A stretch of 64,000 nt of DNA from Marinobacter flavimaris (lineage in GTDB: Bacteria; Pseudomonadota; Gammaproteobacteria; Pseudomonadales; Oleiphilaceae), in contig NZ_PSSW01000004.1 of assembly GCF_002933295.1 (NCBI RefSeq), positions 186,001 through 250,000 on the forward strand. Direction: 5' to 3'. Numbering within the stretch: position 1 is the stretch's first letter; each line of letters opens with the position of its first letter. Below the pieces are notes generated by a model, which saw nothing but the letters and a program-made list of their open reading frames with translations, had not been told where the DNA came from and ran no database searches. The position numbers and the translations under genes were made by a program. This document shows, piece by piece, positions 46,821 through 55,803 of the stretch.

Positions 46821-48896
46821 TCAGAATACCCATTCCAGGCCCGCATAAAAAGTTCTTCCCGGGGCGGGTTCGAAATAGCCCCGGTCTTCCACAGGGCGGT
46901 TCGCATTGGCATTTATCCGCACGTTACTGAAGTAGTCCTGATCCAGCAGATTGCGGATCCCGGCATACAGGTTCAGGGCCTGATCCGCCATCCGTACTGA
47001 ATCGCCGGCACGCATACCGACCAGCCAATAGTCACTCACCAGGGTCTGGTTGCTGTTTTCGGCGTAGAACTCGCCCACATACTGCCACTCCAGAGCCGCG
47101 AAACGACCGGCTGCACCGCGCCACTCCAGCTCGCTCACCCAGAGTTGCTCCGGCAGACCTGGAATAGCGTTGCCGCTGGCGTCGTTGCCCTGCTCATCCA
47201 CAAAGTCCCTTAGCTCGTAATCCGCCAGGGTCAGCGCGCTGGTTACCCGCCAGGCGTACGAAAGGTCCCAGGCCAGACCCAGTTCAAAACCATTGCGACG
47301 GGTTTCGCCGGCGTTTTCGTAGAAGGTCTGATCGCCCACGTTAAAGGGCAGGATCTCGTCCTCCACCCGGATGGAGAACAGGGCCATGTCATAGCTGAGG
47401 CCACGGCCAAGCATGCCGCGCATACCCATCTCGCGATTCAATGCCTGCTGCGGCTCCAGCTCGGGATTGAAGCCGCCGCCATTCGGATTGGCAAACTCGG
47501 TAAAGGTGGGTGACTCGAACGCCGTACCGAGGGTGGCGTATACCTGGTGCGCCGGTGCCAGCTTGTAGCTGATACCGGCAACGCCACTGTATTCCCGGAA
47601 AGTCCGGTTGCCCGAATCATCGTTACCGTCTTGCAGCCAGTCGTCGTCAATGGCCAGACGCAACCGGTCGAACCGCACGCCAAGGGAGACGTTGAGTGCG
47701 TCGCTCAGCGCCAGGTCGCCCTGGCCAAACACCGCCACATTGGTAGCACTCTGGTTTTCCGCCTGGGTCTGGCCGGTGATATCGCCATCGATAGACACCG
47801 AATAGCGGCGCCGGTCGTCGGACTGATGGTGAACATCCAGGCCGGTTACCCACACCAGAGGCAATCCGGCCAGCGTCGATTCCTGCTGATACTGGGAACT
47901 GATGCCGTAAAAGTGCCGGTCGTAGGCTATGCGGCTGCTTCCGGGAAACGGCAACTGCTGTGCGAAATCCCGGTGAGTGTAGAAGGTATCGAGGGTGAGT
48001 TGGCCGGGAAGGACGCCCGAGTCTTCAAATCTTACACCCAGGGTCTGCTGGTTCACGGTCTGGCTGCTGTCCAGCCTCTTGGCCAATGCGGTGGCCTGCT
48101 CCGGATCTTCTTCGGCCTGGGCCAGGGTGAGCCCACCCGGATCTTCGGATTTGGGGTTATGCAGCGCGTTGAATGTGGCGGTTATCCGCCGTCCAGAATC
48201 CAGATCCCGTGCCACACGGGCGTTGAACAGTGCTTTCTCTGCCTTGCTCTGCTCCCGGTGGCCATCAAAGGTCAGCCAGGAAAGCGTTGCTATGCCGCTG
48301 GTATCACCATCAACGCCATTTCCCTGTATCGCGGCCTTGCGATAGTCGTCACTGCCGCCATCGAGCCGCAGCCGACCGCCCTGGGGCAGCTCATCACCCA
48401 ACGCAGTGGAAATATCGATCACACCGCCCGCGGCATTCCCATACTGAACGGAGGCAGGCCCCCGAATGACCTCGATTCGCTGGGCGGAATCCAGATCAAT
48501 GGCATCGATCTGGGACTGGCCATCGGGCAGCGTGTAGGGGATACCATCCACCTGAATCCGGATACCCCGAATACCGAAGGGCGCTCTGGCACCAAATCCG
48601 CGAGTAGACAATCTGAGATTCTGGGCGAAGTTGTAGCGGTTCTGAAAAAACAGGCCCGGAACGGTATTGAGGGATTCATCCAGTTGCAGACGCTGCTGAC
48701 CCTCACGGATATCGGGTGCGTTGATGACCGAGACTGCCGCGGGCGTTTCGTACAGATCCCGAACCAGTCTTGGTGACGTTACTTGAAGCACCAGCTCCTC
48801 ATCGTTGTCCAATGACGACTGTGCAATCGCCGGAAGCGAGCTCGACATCCACACCGGTGACAGAACAAGCACTGCCAGGTAGTTATTCCTGCTCAA
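46821..48896 (-). CDS. TonB-dependent outer-membrane receptor
   Basis: A 691-residue receptor with a signal peptide ending near IAQS. The plug is at about 40-160 (ETPAAVSVINAPDIREGQQRLQLDESLNTVPGLFFQNR, then RIEVIRGPASVQYGNAAGGVIDI). The 22-strand barrel ends in a C-terminal YAGLEWVF aromatic. The TonB box is probably LVLQVTS near residue 35. It resembles FecA/siderophore or copper (OprC-like) receptors; the ligand is uncertain. A palindrome at 48917 is 21 bases upstream of the start. It may be co-transcribed with the TrpB2-like gene. Confidence 0.92.
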   Translation of the reverse strand: MSRNNYLAVLVLSPVWMSSSLPAIAQSSLDNDEELVLQVTSPRLVRDLYETPAAVSVINAPDIREGQQRLQLDESLNTVPGLFFQNRYNFAQNLRLSTRGFGARAPFGIRGIRIQVDGIPYTLPDGQSQIDAIDLDSAQRIEVIRGPASVQYGNAAGGVIDISTALGDELPQGGRLRLDGGSDDYRKAAIQGNGVDGDTSGIATLSWLTFDGHREQSKAEKALFNARVARDLDSGRRITATFNALHNPKSEDPGGLTLAQAEEDPEQATALAKRLDSSQTVNQQTLGVRFEDSGVLPGQLTLDTFYTHRDFAQQLPFPGSSRIAYDRHFYGISSQYQQESTLAGLPLVWVTGLDVHHQSDDRRRYSVSIDGDITGQTQAENQSATNVAVFGQGDLALSDALNVSLGVRFDRLRLAIDDDWLQDGNDDSGNRTFREYSGVAGISYKLAPAHQVYATLGTAFESPTFTEFANPNGGGFNPELEPQQALNREMGMRGMLGRGLSYDMALFSIRVEDEILPFNVGDQTFYENAGETRRNGFELGLAWDLSYAWRVTSALTLADYELRDFVDEQGNDASGNAIPGLPEQLWVSELEWRGAAGRFAALEWQYVGEFYAENSNQTLVSDYWLVGMRAGDSVRMADQALNLYAGIRNLLDQDYFSNVRINANANRPVEDRGYFEPAPGRTFYAGLEWVF

Positions 48897-48916
48897 GGGG
48901 CCTCCTCAGGGTTCGC

Positions 48917-48938
48917 TTATCAAGGTTTCTCTTGATAA
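48917..48938. promoter_or_regulatory. Perfect palindrome upstream of TonB receptor
   Basis: TTATCAAG and CTTGATAA pair exactly around a 6-nt centre, 21 bases before the receptor start codon. The position suits a repressor operator or a leader hairpin. It does not match the 19-bp Fur box pattern closely. Confidence 0.5.
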
Positions 48939-48997
48939 CGGGTACGCCAGCGATGGGGAAATGGAGTTATCCCATTGAATCCATCGGAAGAGCCGGC

Positions 48998-49735
48998 TCA
49001 GGCGGGGATCCAGGCTTCAAGCAGATCGACCAGCCAGGGCACGAGCAAGGCGGTAGCGAAGGCGGAAAGCGCCATCGCAAGCCCGGAAAAAGCACCCATC
49101 TGCGAACTTACCTGAAACGCCCGGGCGGTCCCGATACCGTGTGCTGCAACACCCATGGCAATGCCCCTGGCGGTGTCATCGCGAACCCGGATCCACTCAA
49201 AGAGCTTGGTGCCCAGAACGGCGCCGGTGATGCCCGTGATAACAACCAATACGGCAGTCAGCGACGGAAGGCCGCCAATTTTTTCGGAAATCCCCATGGC
49301 CACCGGCGCCGTTGCCGATTTCGGGGCCAGGGACATCTGGATCTCCGTAGACCCACCCAGAAGCCGGGCCAGGCCGATAGAGCTGCCTGCGGCGATGACA
49401 ACGCCGCAAAAGAGCGAAATGGTCACCGGTAACCAGAGCTGTCGAAGCCTGGAAAACTGCTGGTACAGGGGAACGGCCAACGCCACCGTGGCCGGACCGA
49501 GCAGAAAGTGAACAAACTGGCCGCCTTCAAAATAATCGCTGTAGGAGGTGCCTGTCGCCAGCAGCAGAATAATAAGCATGGCGACGGACGTGACCACCGG
49601 GTTGGCCAGAGGGTTGGAGTTGGTTTTCAGATACAGCCGGTAGGCCAGGCCATAGGCCACCAGGGTGATCGTGAGCCCCAATAGCGGTGATGCGGAGAGA
49701 TATACCCAGATGTCTTGCAGGCCCGGCTCATTCAT
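48998..49735 (-). CDS. LrgB/CidB family membrane protein
   Basis: A 245-residue inner-membrane protein with about six to seven helices. Family motifs are NPLANPVVTSVAMLIILL, FLLGPATVALAVPLYQQF, LAPKSATAPVAMGISEKIGG and AVLGTKLFEW...GIAMGVAAHGIGTARAFQ. LrgB works with LrgA/CidA, which precedes and overlaps it by 8 bases. In other bacteria such pairs transport pyruvate or glycolate, or modulate murein hydrolases; the role here is open. ATG at 49735 was chosen over a longer frame because it begins where homologues do. Confidence 0.93.
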   Translation of the reverse strand: MNEPGLQDIWVYLSASPLLGLTITLVAYGLAYRLYLKTNSNPLANPVVTSVAMLIILLLATGTSYSDYFEGGQFVHFLLGPATVALAVPLYQQFSRLRQLWLPVTISLFCGVVIAAGSSIGLARLLGGSTEIQMSLAPKSATAPVAMGISEKIGGLPSLTAVLVVITGITGAVLGTKLFEWIRVRDDTARGIAMGVAAHGIGTARAFQVSSQMGAFSGLAMALSAFATALLVPWLVDLLEAWIPA

Positions 49736-50108
49736 CGCCGCCCTCCTTTTCAGCAAGCGGCTTGGCAAACCAGCGGGTGGTTACCTGCATGATCAGCGCG
49801 GTGGCAACCATGGTAATCACGGTACTTAACAACAGCGCCAGGGTTATTGGAAGCCACTCGTCGGCGATGCGGCCAAAGTGCGCCATCATGCCCACGCCAG
49901 CGGGAACAAACAGAAGCGAGAGATGACTGAGTAAGGCCGTGGACGCCTGATCGACAGACTCCGGCGCCTTGCCCCGTATCATCAAAGTTACGAACAGCAT
50001 CACCATGCCAAGTACGGGCCCGGGGATGGGAACACCGAGCAAGCGAACTGTAATCTCCCCTATCAACTGGTAGACAAGCAGAAGGGTAATGCCGTTCAGG
50101 AACTGCAT
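49728..50108 (-). CDS. CidA/LrgA family membrane protein
   Basis: A 126-residue protein with four helices, holin-like in size. LNGITLLLVYQLIGEITVRLLGVPIPGPVLGMVMLFVTLM is the LrgA family start, and FVPAGVGMMAHFGRIADEWLPITLALLLSTVITMVATALIM is the family end. It overlaps lrgB by 8 bases and follows the symporter by 15 bp, so the three membrane genes likely form one operon and one transport function. Confidence 0.93.
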   Translation of the reverse strand: MQFLNGITLLLVYQLIGEITVRLLGVPIPGPVLGMVMLFVTLMIRGKAPESVDQASTALLSHLSLLFVPAGVGMMAHFGRIADEWLPITLALLLSTVITMVATALIMQVTTRWFAKPLAEKEGGDE

Positions 50109-50123
50109 AACGCAGGACTCCAG

Positions 50124-51008
50124 TCAGTTTTTGCTCTGTACCGTCGAAATGGGAATGATGCTTCGACCATACATGGCGAGAACAAAGCCGATGGGGAACA
50201 TCAGCACCCCGTAGACCGCAGCCGGGATCGACATGGCGCTGGATTCCAGCAGAGTCAGAGTGACCATGAGGGCAATGGTGCCGTTCTTTACACCCAGCTC
50301 CACCGCCACTGCCAGGGATTCCCGCTGGGTCAGACCCGCCATCCGGCCGGCCGCCAGGCCGAGACCAATACCGGCCAGATTCAACAGGATGGTTGCCGGC
50401 CCCGCCTGCTTCAGGAGCTCCCAGATCTGGTCGCGAACACCGTACACCAGCGCCACGATCAGCACCGCCAGCACGATACCGCCGAAGATACTCACAATGC
50501 TTTCTGCCTTGCGGGCAACCTCCGGCTTGCGGGTACGAACCACCATCCCGATGGCGACCGGGAAGAGCACGATGCCAATCAGCATGCCCACGGTTTTCCA
50601 GACCGGCAGCACAATGTCTTCCTCGGTTCCCATGTAGTACTGAAGGGCAATATTGGTAAACAGCGGCAGGGTAAGAATGGTGATCAGGCTGGCGCTGACG
50701 GTCAGTACTATGGAGAGGGCAATGTTCCCCCGCGAGAGCAGCACAAACAGATTCGAGGTGGTGCCTCCAGGGCAGGCAGCGATGATCACCAGTCCGACCG
50801 CTATGGCCGGCGGAACCGCCAGCAACGTGGCCAGCATGAAGGCGATGAGGGGCATGACGAGAATCTGGGCAATGGTGCCGACGATCATCCCTTTCGGATA
50901 CACCGCCACCTGGCGGAAGTCTCGTATCGTCAGGGTCATGCCGATACCGATCATTATGATGAACAGAGCAATCGGCAGACCTGCCGAGATAAGCGGGCTG
51001 GATTCCAC
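50124..51008 (-). CDS. Bile acid:sodium symporter (BASS) family transporter
   Basis: A 294-residue protein of about nine to ten helices. Motifs IMIGIGMTLTIRDFRQVAVYPKG, GLVIIAACPGGTTSNLFVLLSRGNIALSIVLTV and ELGVKNGTIALMVTLTLL are those of the BASS family, including the crossing-point PGG-TSN region. Bacterial members carry organic anions such as pyruvate, glycolate or pantoate. The GTG at 51008 has GGAGG 4 bases before it and suits homologue starts. It is the first gene of the transporter-lrgA-lrgB set, which may jointly handle a small organic acid. Confidence 0.9.
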   Translation of the reverse strand: MESSPLISAGLPIALFIIMIGIGMTLTIRDFRQVAVYPKGMIVGTIAQILVMPLIAFMLATLLAVPPAIAVGLVIIAACPGGTTSNLFVLLSRGNIALSIVLTVSASLITILTLPLFTNIALQYYMGTEEDIVLPVWKTVGMLIGIVLFPVAIGMVVRTRKPEVARKAESIVSIFGGIVLAVLIVALVYGVRDQIWELLKQAGPATILLNLAGIGLGLAAGRMAGLTQRESLAVAVELGVKNGTIALMVTLTLLESSAMSIPAAVYGVLMFPIGFVLAMYGRSIIPISTVQSKN

Positions 51009-51164
51009 AACGCCTCCGGATGTTTTTGTTTTTACTGCAACCAACCGATGAAAAGTAGCACACACTCGCCTCTTTCGGGAGACTAAAACGGCAAACGTTT
51101 GAGGCGATAAAGCACTGCAAAACCGGGGAACTTTATGACCTGAAACATCGTGTCACGAAGCAGT

Positions 51165-51180
51165 TGCAAGTATACTTGCA
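51165..51180. promoter_or_regulatory. Perfect 16-bp palindrome upstream of wax ester synthase
   Basis: TGCAAGTA/TACTTGCA is an exact palindrome 44 bases before the ATG of the wax ester synthase gene. It is a good candidate operator for a dimeric regulator. A shorter CAAACGTTTG palindrome at 51092-51101 lies nearer the symporter start. Confidence 0.5.
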
Positions 51181-51224
51181 GCAGATAACTAAAATACGTG
51201 GATACTGGTGGAGACGCACAAGGA

Positions 51225-52694
51225 ATGAAACGCCTGGGAACGCTGGATGCCTCTTGGCTGGCCGTAGAATCTGAAGACACCCCCATGCATGTGGGCAACC
51301 TGCAGATCTTTTCGCTACCGGAGGGCGCCCCTGAAACCTTCCTCCGGGACATGGTGACCCGCATGAAGGAAACCGGCGATGTCGCGCCCCCCTGGGGTTT
51401 AAAGCTTGCCTGGTCCGGGCTGTTGGGTCGGGTACTGGCGCCGGGCTGGAAAGTCGACAAGAAAATCGATCTGGATTACCACGTGCGTCACTCGGCACTG
51501 CCGCGCCCCGGCGGTGAACGGGAACTGGGCATACTGGTATCGCGCCTGCACTCCAACCCCCTGGATTTTGCCCGCCCACTCTGGGAATGCCACGTTATCG
51601 AGGGCCTCGAGAACAACCGTTTTGCGCTCTACACCAAGATGCATCATTCCATGATTGATGGCATCAGTGGTGTACGCCTGATGCAACGGGTACTGACAAC
51701 CGATCCCGACAAACGGGACATGCCGCCACCCTGGTCGGTTCGGCCGGAGCGCCGTCGCGGCAGCAAATCCGATTCCGAGGCCAGCGTGCCCGGTGCGGTT
51801 TCACAGGCCATGGATGCCCTGAAACTGCAGGCAGATATGGCACCGCGTCTGCTGCAGGCGGGCAACCGGCTGGTGCATTCGGTCCGCCACCCCGAGGACG
51901 GTCTGACGGCGCCGTTCACCGGGCCCGTCTCCAAGATCAATCACCGGGTTACCGGCCAGCGCCGGTTTGCCACCCAGCATTATCAGCTCGACAGGATCAA
52001 GGAACTTGCCCACGTTTCCGGCGCTTCCCTCAACGATATCGTTCTGTACCTGTGCGGAACTGCCCTCAGGCGTTTTCTGCTGGAACAGAATGAACTGCCG
52101 GACGCTCCCCTCACCGCCGGCATACCGGTCAACATCCGGCCGTCCGATGACGAAGGGACAGGCACCCAGATCAGTTTCATGATCTCTTCGCTTGCGACCG
52201 ACGAAGCCGATCCGCTGACCCGCCTGCAAAACATCAAGGCGTCAACGCGAAGGGCCAAAGAGCATTTGCAGAAGCTGCCCAAAAGCGCGCTCACCCAGTA
52301 CACCATGCTCCTGATGTCGCCTTATATACTGCAGCTGATGTCCGGCCTTGGCGGTCGCATGCGGCCGGTATTTAACGTCACGATCTCCAATGTGCCGGGG
52401 CCCCAGAGAACGCTCTACTACGAGGGCGCGAAACTGGAAGCCATGTACCCTGTCTCGCTGATTACTCACGGTGGCGCTTTGAACATCACCTGCCTGAGCT
52501 ATGACGGCTCACTGAACTTCGGCTATACGGGCTGCAGGGATACCCTGCCAAGTATGCAGAGACTTGCGGTTTACACGGGTGAAGCACTGGACGAACTGGA
52601 AAGCCTGATTCTTCCGCCAAAGGCCAAACCGAAAGCTGCGGCCAAGCCCAGTGCGCCGCGCAAACAGTCGACGAAAAAGAGTAAAGCGGACTGA
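51225..52694 (+). CDS. Wax ester synthase / diacylglycerol acyltransferase (WS/DGAT)
   Basis: A 489-residue bifunctional acyltransferase making wax esters and triacylglycerol at the inner membrane and lipid droplets. The catalytic HHSMIDG motif is at 140-146. PLWE at 118-121, SLNDIVLY near 265 and the C-terminal NVTISNVPGP are all present. From memory it is close to Marinobacter WS2 over its length, which is the strongest clue to the organism. ATG at 51225 matches that protein's start (MKRLGTLDASW); GTG at 51198 is in frame. A Lys/Ala/Pro-rich tail ends it. Confidence 0.95.
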   Translation: MKRLGTLDASWLAVESEDTPMHVGNLQIFSLPEGAPETFLRDMVTRMKETGDVAPPWGLKLAWSGLLGRVLAPGWKVDKKIDLDYHVRHSALPRPGGERELGILVSRLHSNPLDFARPLWECHVIEGLENNRFALYTKMHHSMIDGISGVRLMQRVLTTDPDKRDMPPPWSVRPERRRGSKSDSEASVPGAVSQAMDALKLQADMAPRLLQAGNRLVHSVRHPEDGLTAPFTGPVSKINHRVTGQRRFATQHYQLDRIKELAHVSGASLNDIVLYLCGTALRRFLLEQNELPDAPLTAGIPVNIRPSDDEGTGTQISFMISSLATDEADPLTRLQNIKASTRRAKEHLQKLPKSALTQYTMLLMSPYILQLMSGLGGRMRPVFNVTISNVPGPQRTLYYEGAKLEAMYPVSLITHGGALNITCLSYDGSLNFGYTGCRDTLPSMQRLAVYTGEALDELESLILPPKAKPKAAAKPSAPRKQSTKKSKAD

Positions 52695-52706
52695 TACAAC
52701 GGACAA

Positions 52707-53333
52707 TCAGCCCGCGCTTTGCCAGTGGGCGGCGCCCACGAAAATCAGTTGCAGGAAGCGGGTGGTCCGCTTCCTGATCTGCTCGATCTGATAGTCGTCT
52801 TCGGCGGATACGCCGAGCAGATCAGTCAGGCTGAAGGCGACACTGCGCACCACCAGGTCACAGGTCATGTCCAGATCCTGATCGGTCAGATGGTCCACCA
52901 GCCTCAACCTGCGCAGATCATTCGCAAGCTCACTGGCAAAGAAACGCATCTCGCTCCGGATACCTTCCTGCACTGCCCTGCTCTCACCGGCCAGCCCCTG
53001 GGCCATGAACAGAAAGAAACTCCGGTTGGCCTGCGCGTGGCTGATAAAGATGGCCACCGACTCTTCAATCAGTTTGTCCGCCTGCAACACATTCGCCCGG
53101 GCTTCTCGCATCATCCTGCGTAGCACCAGGCCCAGCTCATCCACAAGCTGCAACCCCAGATCGTCCATATTGCGGAAATGCCGGTAAAACGAGGTGGGCA
53201 CCACGCCTGCCTGACGTGTCACCTCCCGGATACCAAGACTGGCGAAATGCCGGCCCTTGCCTACCAGGGTTAACGCCGCGGTCATCAGTTTCTCGCGGGT
53301 TTCACCGGGCTTTCTTCGCTGTTTTTCCGCCAT
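52707..53333 (-). CDS. desT: TetR-family fatty acid regulator (DesT/FabR-like)
   Basis: A 208-residue repressor. The HTH at about residues 12-58 has the family reading ALTLVGKGRHFASLGIREVTRQAGVVPTSFYRHF. The remainder is the helical acyl-CoA-sensing domain. It is divergent to a ferredoxin reductase-desaturase pair, exactly the desT-desC-desB order of Pseudomonas, where DesT senses the unsaturated to saturated acyl-CoA ratio. I chose ATG at 53333 because upstream codons overlap the operator region. Palindromes at 53366 and 53459-53496 are its likely sites. Confidence 0.85.
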   Translation of the reverse strand: MAEKQRRKPGETREKLMTAALTLVGKGRHFASLGIREVTRQAGVVPTSFYRHFRNMDDLGLQLVDELGLVLRRMMREARANVLQADKLIEESVAIFISHAQANRSFFLFMAQGLAGESRAVQEGIRSEMRFFASELANDLRRLRLVDHLTDQDLDMTCDLVVRSVAFSLTDLLGVSAEDDYQIEQIRKRTTRFLQLIFVGAAHWQSAG

Positions 53334-53365
53334 CCTGTGCCCATACCGCCTGCCGTTAGCCAATG

Positions 53366-53381
53366 GTTCACAAGTGTACAC
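53366..53381. promoter_or_regulatory. DesT-like operator upstream of repressor gene
   Basis: GTTCAC-AAGT-GTACAC is a near palindrome 33 bases before the TetR start. It matches, in the opposite orientation, the GTGAAC-ACTT-GTACAC site ahead of the reductase gene, as expected for autoregulation. Confidence 0.55.
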
Positions 53382-53458
53382 ATCCCAAAAAATAAAAGTA
53401 CAGAATGCTTGTCATTTTGAGCCATTACGAGCTCAGCCGTTGTCAGTTTACGTAGTCG

Positions 53459-53496
53459 TGTGTACATTCGTACACATAAGTGAACACTTGTACACA
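53459..53496. promoter_or_regulatory. Two tandem DesT-like operators upstream of reductase/desaturase
   Basis: TGTGTAC-ATTC-GTACACA (53459-53476) and GTGAAC-ACTT-GTACAC (53480-53495) lie back to back 34-71 bases before the reductase ATG. They share GTGnAC-N4-GTnCAC with the copy at 53366. FabR/DesT sites in related bacteria have this build. Confidence 0.6.
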
Positions 53497-53529
53497 CGGA
53501 CAGCGAAAAGCCTCAGGGAGGCAACGATC

Positions 53530-54633
53530 ATGTTAGCGAAACAGACCCAGCAAAAAGCCCTTCACTGGCTCGGAAGGCAGCTATTCAACCGGGATGACCC
53601 GGAAGCGTTTTTTGACCCACTGCTGGAACGCATCAACCCCATGTGGGTACAAGAGTACACACCGGCCAGAGTGGAGCAGATCCTTTCTGAAACCGGGGAC
53701 ACCAAGACACTGGTTCTGAAACCGGCCAGGCGCTGGTCGGGCTTCCGCGCGGGCCAGCATGTGAACATCTGTGTTGAAGTGGATGGAGTACGCCGAAACC
53801 GTACGTTCAGCCTCTCGAGCTCACCCCTGCTCTGGCAGGAACAGGGACTGGTCACGCTGACCATCAAACGCCTTCCCGGCGGCCTGGTGACCAACTGGCT
53901 TCACGATCACCTGCAAACTGGGGCGGTAATCGGTCTGGGCGAAGCCTTTGGTGATTTTCTGATACCAGAACCGGCCCAACCGGTGCTGTTTATTGCCGGT
54001 GGCAGCGGCATCACGCCAGTGTTGAGCCAGCTTGAGACCATGGCGGCCCAGGATTACCGGGCACCGGTGACTCTGCTGTATTTCGTCAGAACCCGTGATG
54101 ACGTTATTGCCCGGGAGAAACTGTTGGCCCTGAAGGCACGCTATAGCGCCCTCACGCTTAATATCATCGCCACCAACGAGTCCAGGGAACCCCGCTACCT
54201 GCGTGGCCAGGATCTGGACACAGTGCCAGGCATCAAGGCTCGGCAGGTCTATCTCTGCGGCCCCAAAGGCCTGATGGATCTGGCCCAGGGCCTCCTCTCC
54301 GAGAGAGGCTTTGCTGACGCGGATATCCACAGCACGTTCTTTTCAGTGCCAAGTGCCAACCTTGGAAACGAAACACTCGGTGGTGAGGTTCAGTTTGAGA
54401 GCAGCCAGATGATGGTCGATTCCGAGGGCGATGCCACCCTGCTGGAAATCGCCGAGGCCGCCGGACTGACACCGCGCCACGGATGCCGCATGGGCATCTG
54501 CCACCAGTGCAGTTGCCGGAAAACCACGGGTACCGTCATCAACCGTCTGACCGGCCAAACTTCCGGCCCCGGCGAGGAGACTGTCCAACTTTGTATCTCC
54601 GTTCCCCGCGGCCCGGTCTCACTCGACCTTTAA
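53530..54633 (+). CDS. desC: Ferredoxin-NAD(P) reductase with C-terminal 2Fe-2S domain
   Basis: A 367-residue electron-transfer protein. The FAD domain shows RNRTFSLSSSPL (RxYS-like, near residue 88), and the NAD(P) domain shows PVLFIAGGSGITPVLSQL and YLCGPKGLMD. A plant-type ferredoxin domain at the C-terminus carries Cys at about 319, 324, 327 and 355. It should pass electrons to the desaturase downstream. ATG at 53530 has AGGGAGG upstream; a longer frame crosses the operators. It corresponds to Pseudomonas DesC in order and build. Confidence 0.9.
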   Translation: MLAKQTQQKALHWLGRQLFNRDDPEAFFDPLLERINPMWVQEYTPARVEQILSETGDTKTLVLKPARRWSGFRAGQHVNICVEVDGVRRNRTFSLSSSPLLWQEQGLVTLTIKRLPGGLVTNWLHDHLQTGAVIGLGEAFGDFLIPEPAQPVLFIAGGSGITPVLSQLETMAAQDYRAPVTLLYFVRTRDDVIAREKLLALKARYSALTLNIIATNESREPRYLRGQDLDTVPGIKARQVYLCGPKGLMDLAQGLLSERGFADADIHSTFFSVPSANLGNETLGGEVQFESSQMMVDSEGDATLLEIAEAAGLTPRHGCRMGICHQCSCRKTTGTVINRLTGQTSGPGEETVQLCISVPRGPVSLDL

Positions 54634-54681
54634 GAACCCACATCCGATTTTATTGCGGGGCCTGAGCGCACCGCAGGGAGT

Positions 54682-55761
54682 ATGACCATGAAAAAGATGA
54701 CCGAAGCGCAACTCGCAGAACTTGAAACCGATCTGAACGCGATCCGGGAGGAGGTTCTGGCGGACCTCGGAGAACGGGACGCACGTTACATCCGGAGAAT
54801 GATCCGGCTGCACCGGAGTCTTGAGGCCGGTGGCCGGATCATGATGCCATTCGGCTTCCTTCCGCCGGTGTTCGTTGCTGCCACGGCAACCCTCGGCATT
54901 GCCAAGATCCTGGAAAATATGGAGATCGGTCACAATGTCATGCACGGCCAGTATGACTGGATGAACGACCCGAGCCTGAATTCCCAGACCTACGAGTGGG
55001 ATACGGTCTGCACAGGTGACTCCTGGCGCCGTACCCATAACTATGAACATCACACCTACACCAACATCATCGGCAAGGACCGTGACTACGGCTACGCCGT
55101 CTTACGACTGACCGATGACGAGCCCTGGAAACCCTGGCACACGCTGCAGTTCATCAATTACATTCTGCTGAGCGTGTTCTTCCAATGGGGCGTGGGCCTG
55201 CACGAACTTGAAACCGAGAAGCTGCGAAGCCGGGAAATAAGCTGGCGGGAAAAACTGCCGTTCCTGAAGCAATTCGCCCGCAAGGGTGGCCGCCAGGCCT
55301 TCAAGGACTACGTTTTCTTCCCGCTGCTTACCTTTCCGGTGGCTCCGATTGTTCTGGCGGGGAATGTGGGCGCCAACCTGATCCGTAATCTCTGGTCATC
55401 CACGGTGATTTTTTGTGGCCACTTTACCCAGGATGCGGAAACCTTCACAGAGGAGGAATGCGAGGGCGAGAGCAAGGGCCACTGGTATTTGCGCCAGCTC
55501 ACGGGGTCCTCAAACTTCACCGGGGGCCGCTGGCTTCATATTCTGAGCGGCCATCTTAGCTACCAGGTGGAACACCACGTGTTCCCGGACCTGCCCGCCC
55601 ACCGGTATCCGGAGATTTCCGGGAAGGTACAGGCGGTGTGTCGAAAGCACGGCATTCACTACAACACCGGCAGTTTTGCCAAGCAGTACGGCACGGTAGT
55701 CAAACGCATACTCCGACATTCACTGCCGGAGAAGTTGATGGGAATGGCCAGAGCGGCCTGA
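54682..55761 (+). CDS. desB: Membrane fatty acid / acyl-CoA desaturase
   Basis: A 359-residue integral-membrane di-iron desaturase. Three His clusters are visible: HNVMHGQYDWMND, HNYEHHTY and VEHHVFPDLPAHRYPE. Hydrophobic stretches at about 55-80, 155-175 and 210-240 give the four-helix core. It follows the reductase by 48 bp and should receive its electrons, introducing a double bond into saturated acyl chains, as DesB does in Pseudomonas. Substrate position is not deducible. A strong hairpin follows the stop. Confidence 0.9.
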   Translation: MTMKKMTEAQLAELETDLNAIREEVLADLGERDARYIRRMIRLHRSLEAGGRIMMPFGFLPPVFVAATATLGIAKILENMEIGHNVMHGQYDWMNDPSLNSQTYEWDTVCTGDSWRRTHNYEHHTYTNIIGKDRDYGYAVLRLTDDEPWKPWHTLQFINYILLSVFFQWGVGLHELETEKLRSREISWREKLPFLKQFARKGGRQAFKDYVFFPLLTFPVAPIVLAGNVGANLIRNLWSSTVIFCGHFTQDAETFTEEECEGESKGHWYLRQLTGSSNFTGGRWLHILSGHLSYQVEHHVFPDLPAHRYPEISGKVQAVCRKHGIHYNTGSFAKQYGTVVKRILRHSLPEKLMGMARAA

Positions 55762-55771
55762 CAGGGCTGGA

Positions 55772-55802
55772 GCGGCCAGGCGCCAAGGGCGCGCCTGGCC
55801 GC
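55772..55802. terminator. Strong shared hairpin between desaturase and nsrR
   Basis: GCGGCCAGGCGC pairs exactly with GCGCCTGGCCGC around a 7-nt loop. It lies between the convergent stops at 55761 and 55804. No T run is seen, so it is probably a bidirectional 3' barrier with uncertain intrinsic strength. Confidence 0.65.
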
Positions 55803-55803
55803 G

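Noticed and set aside
47547-48776. 409-codon plus-strand frame over the TonB receptor
   Set aside because: The receptor on the minus strand has a full plug and barrel; the opposite frame lacks any recognisable feature.
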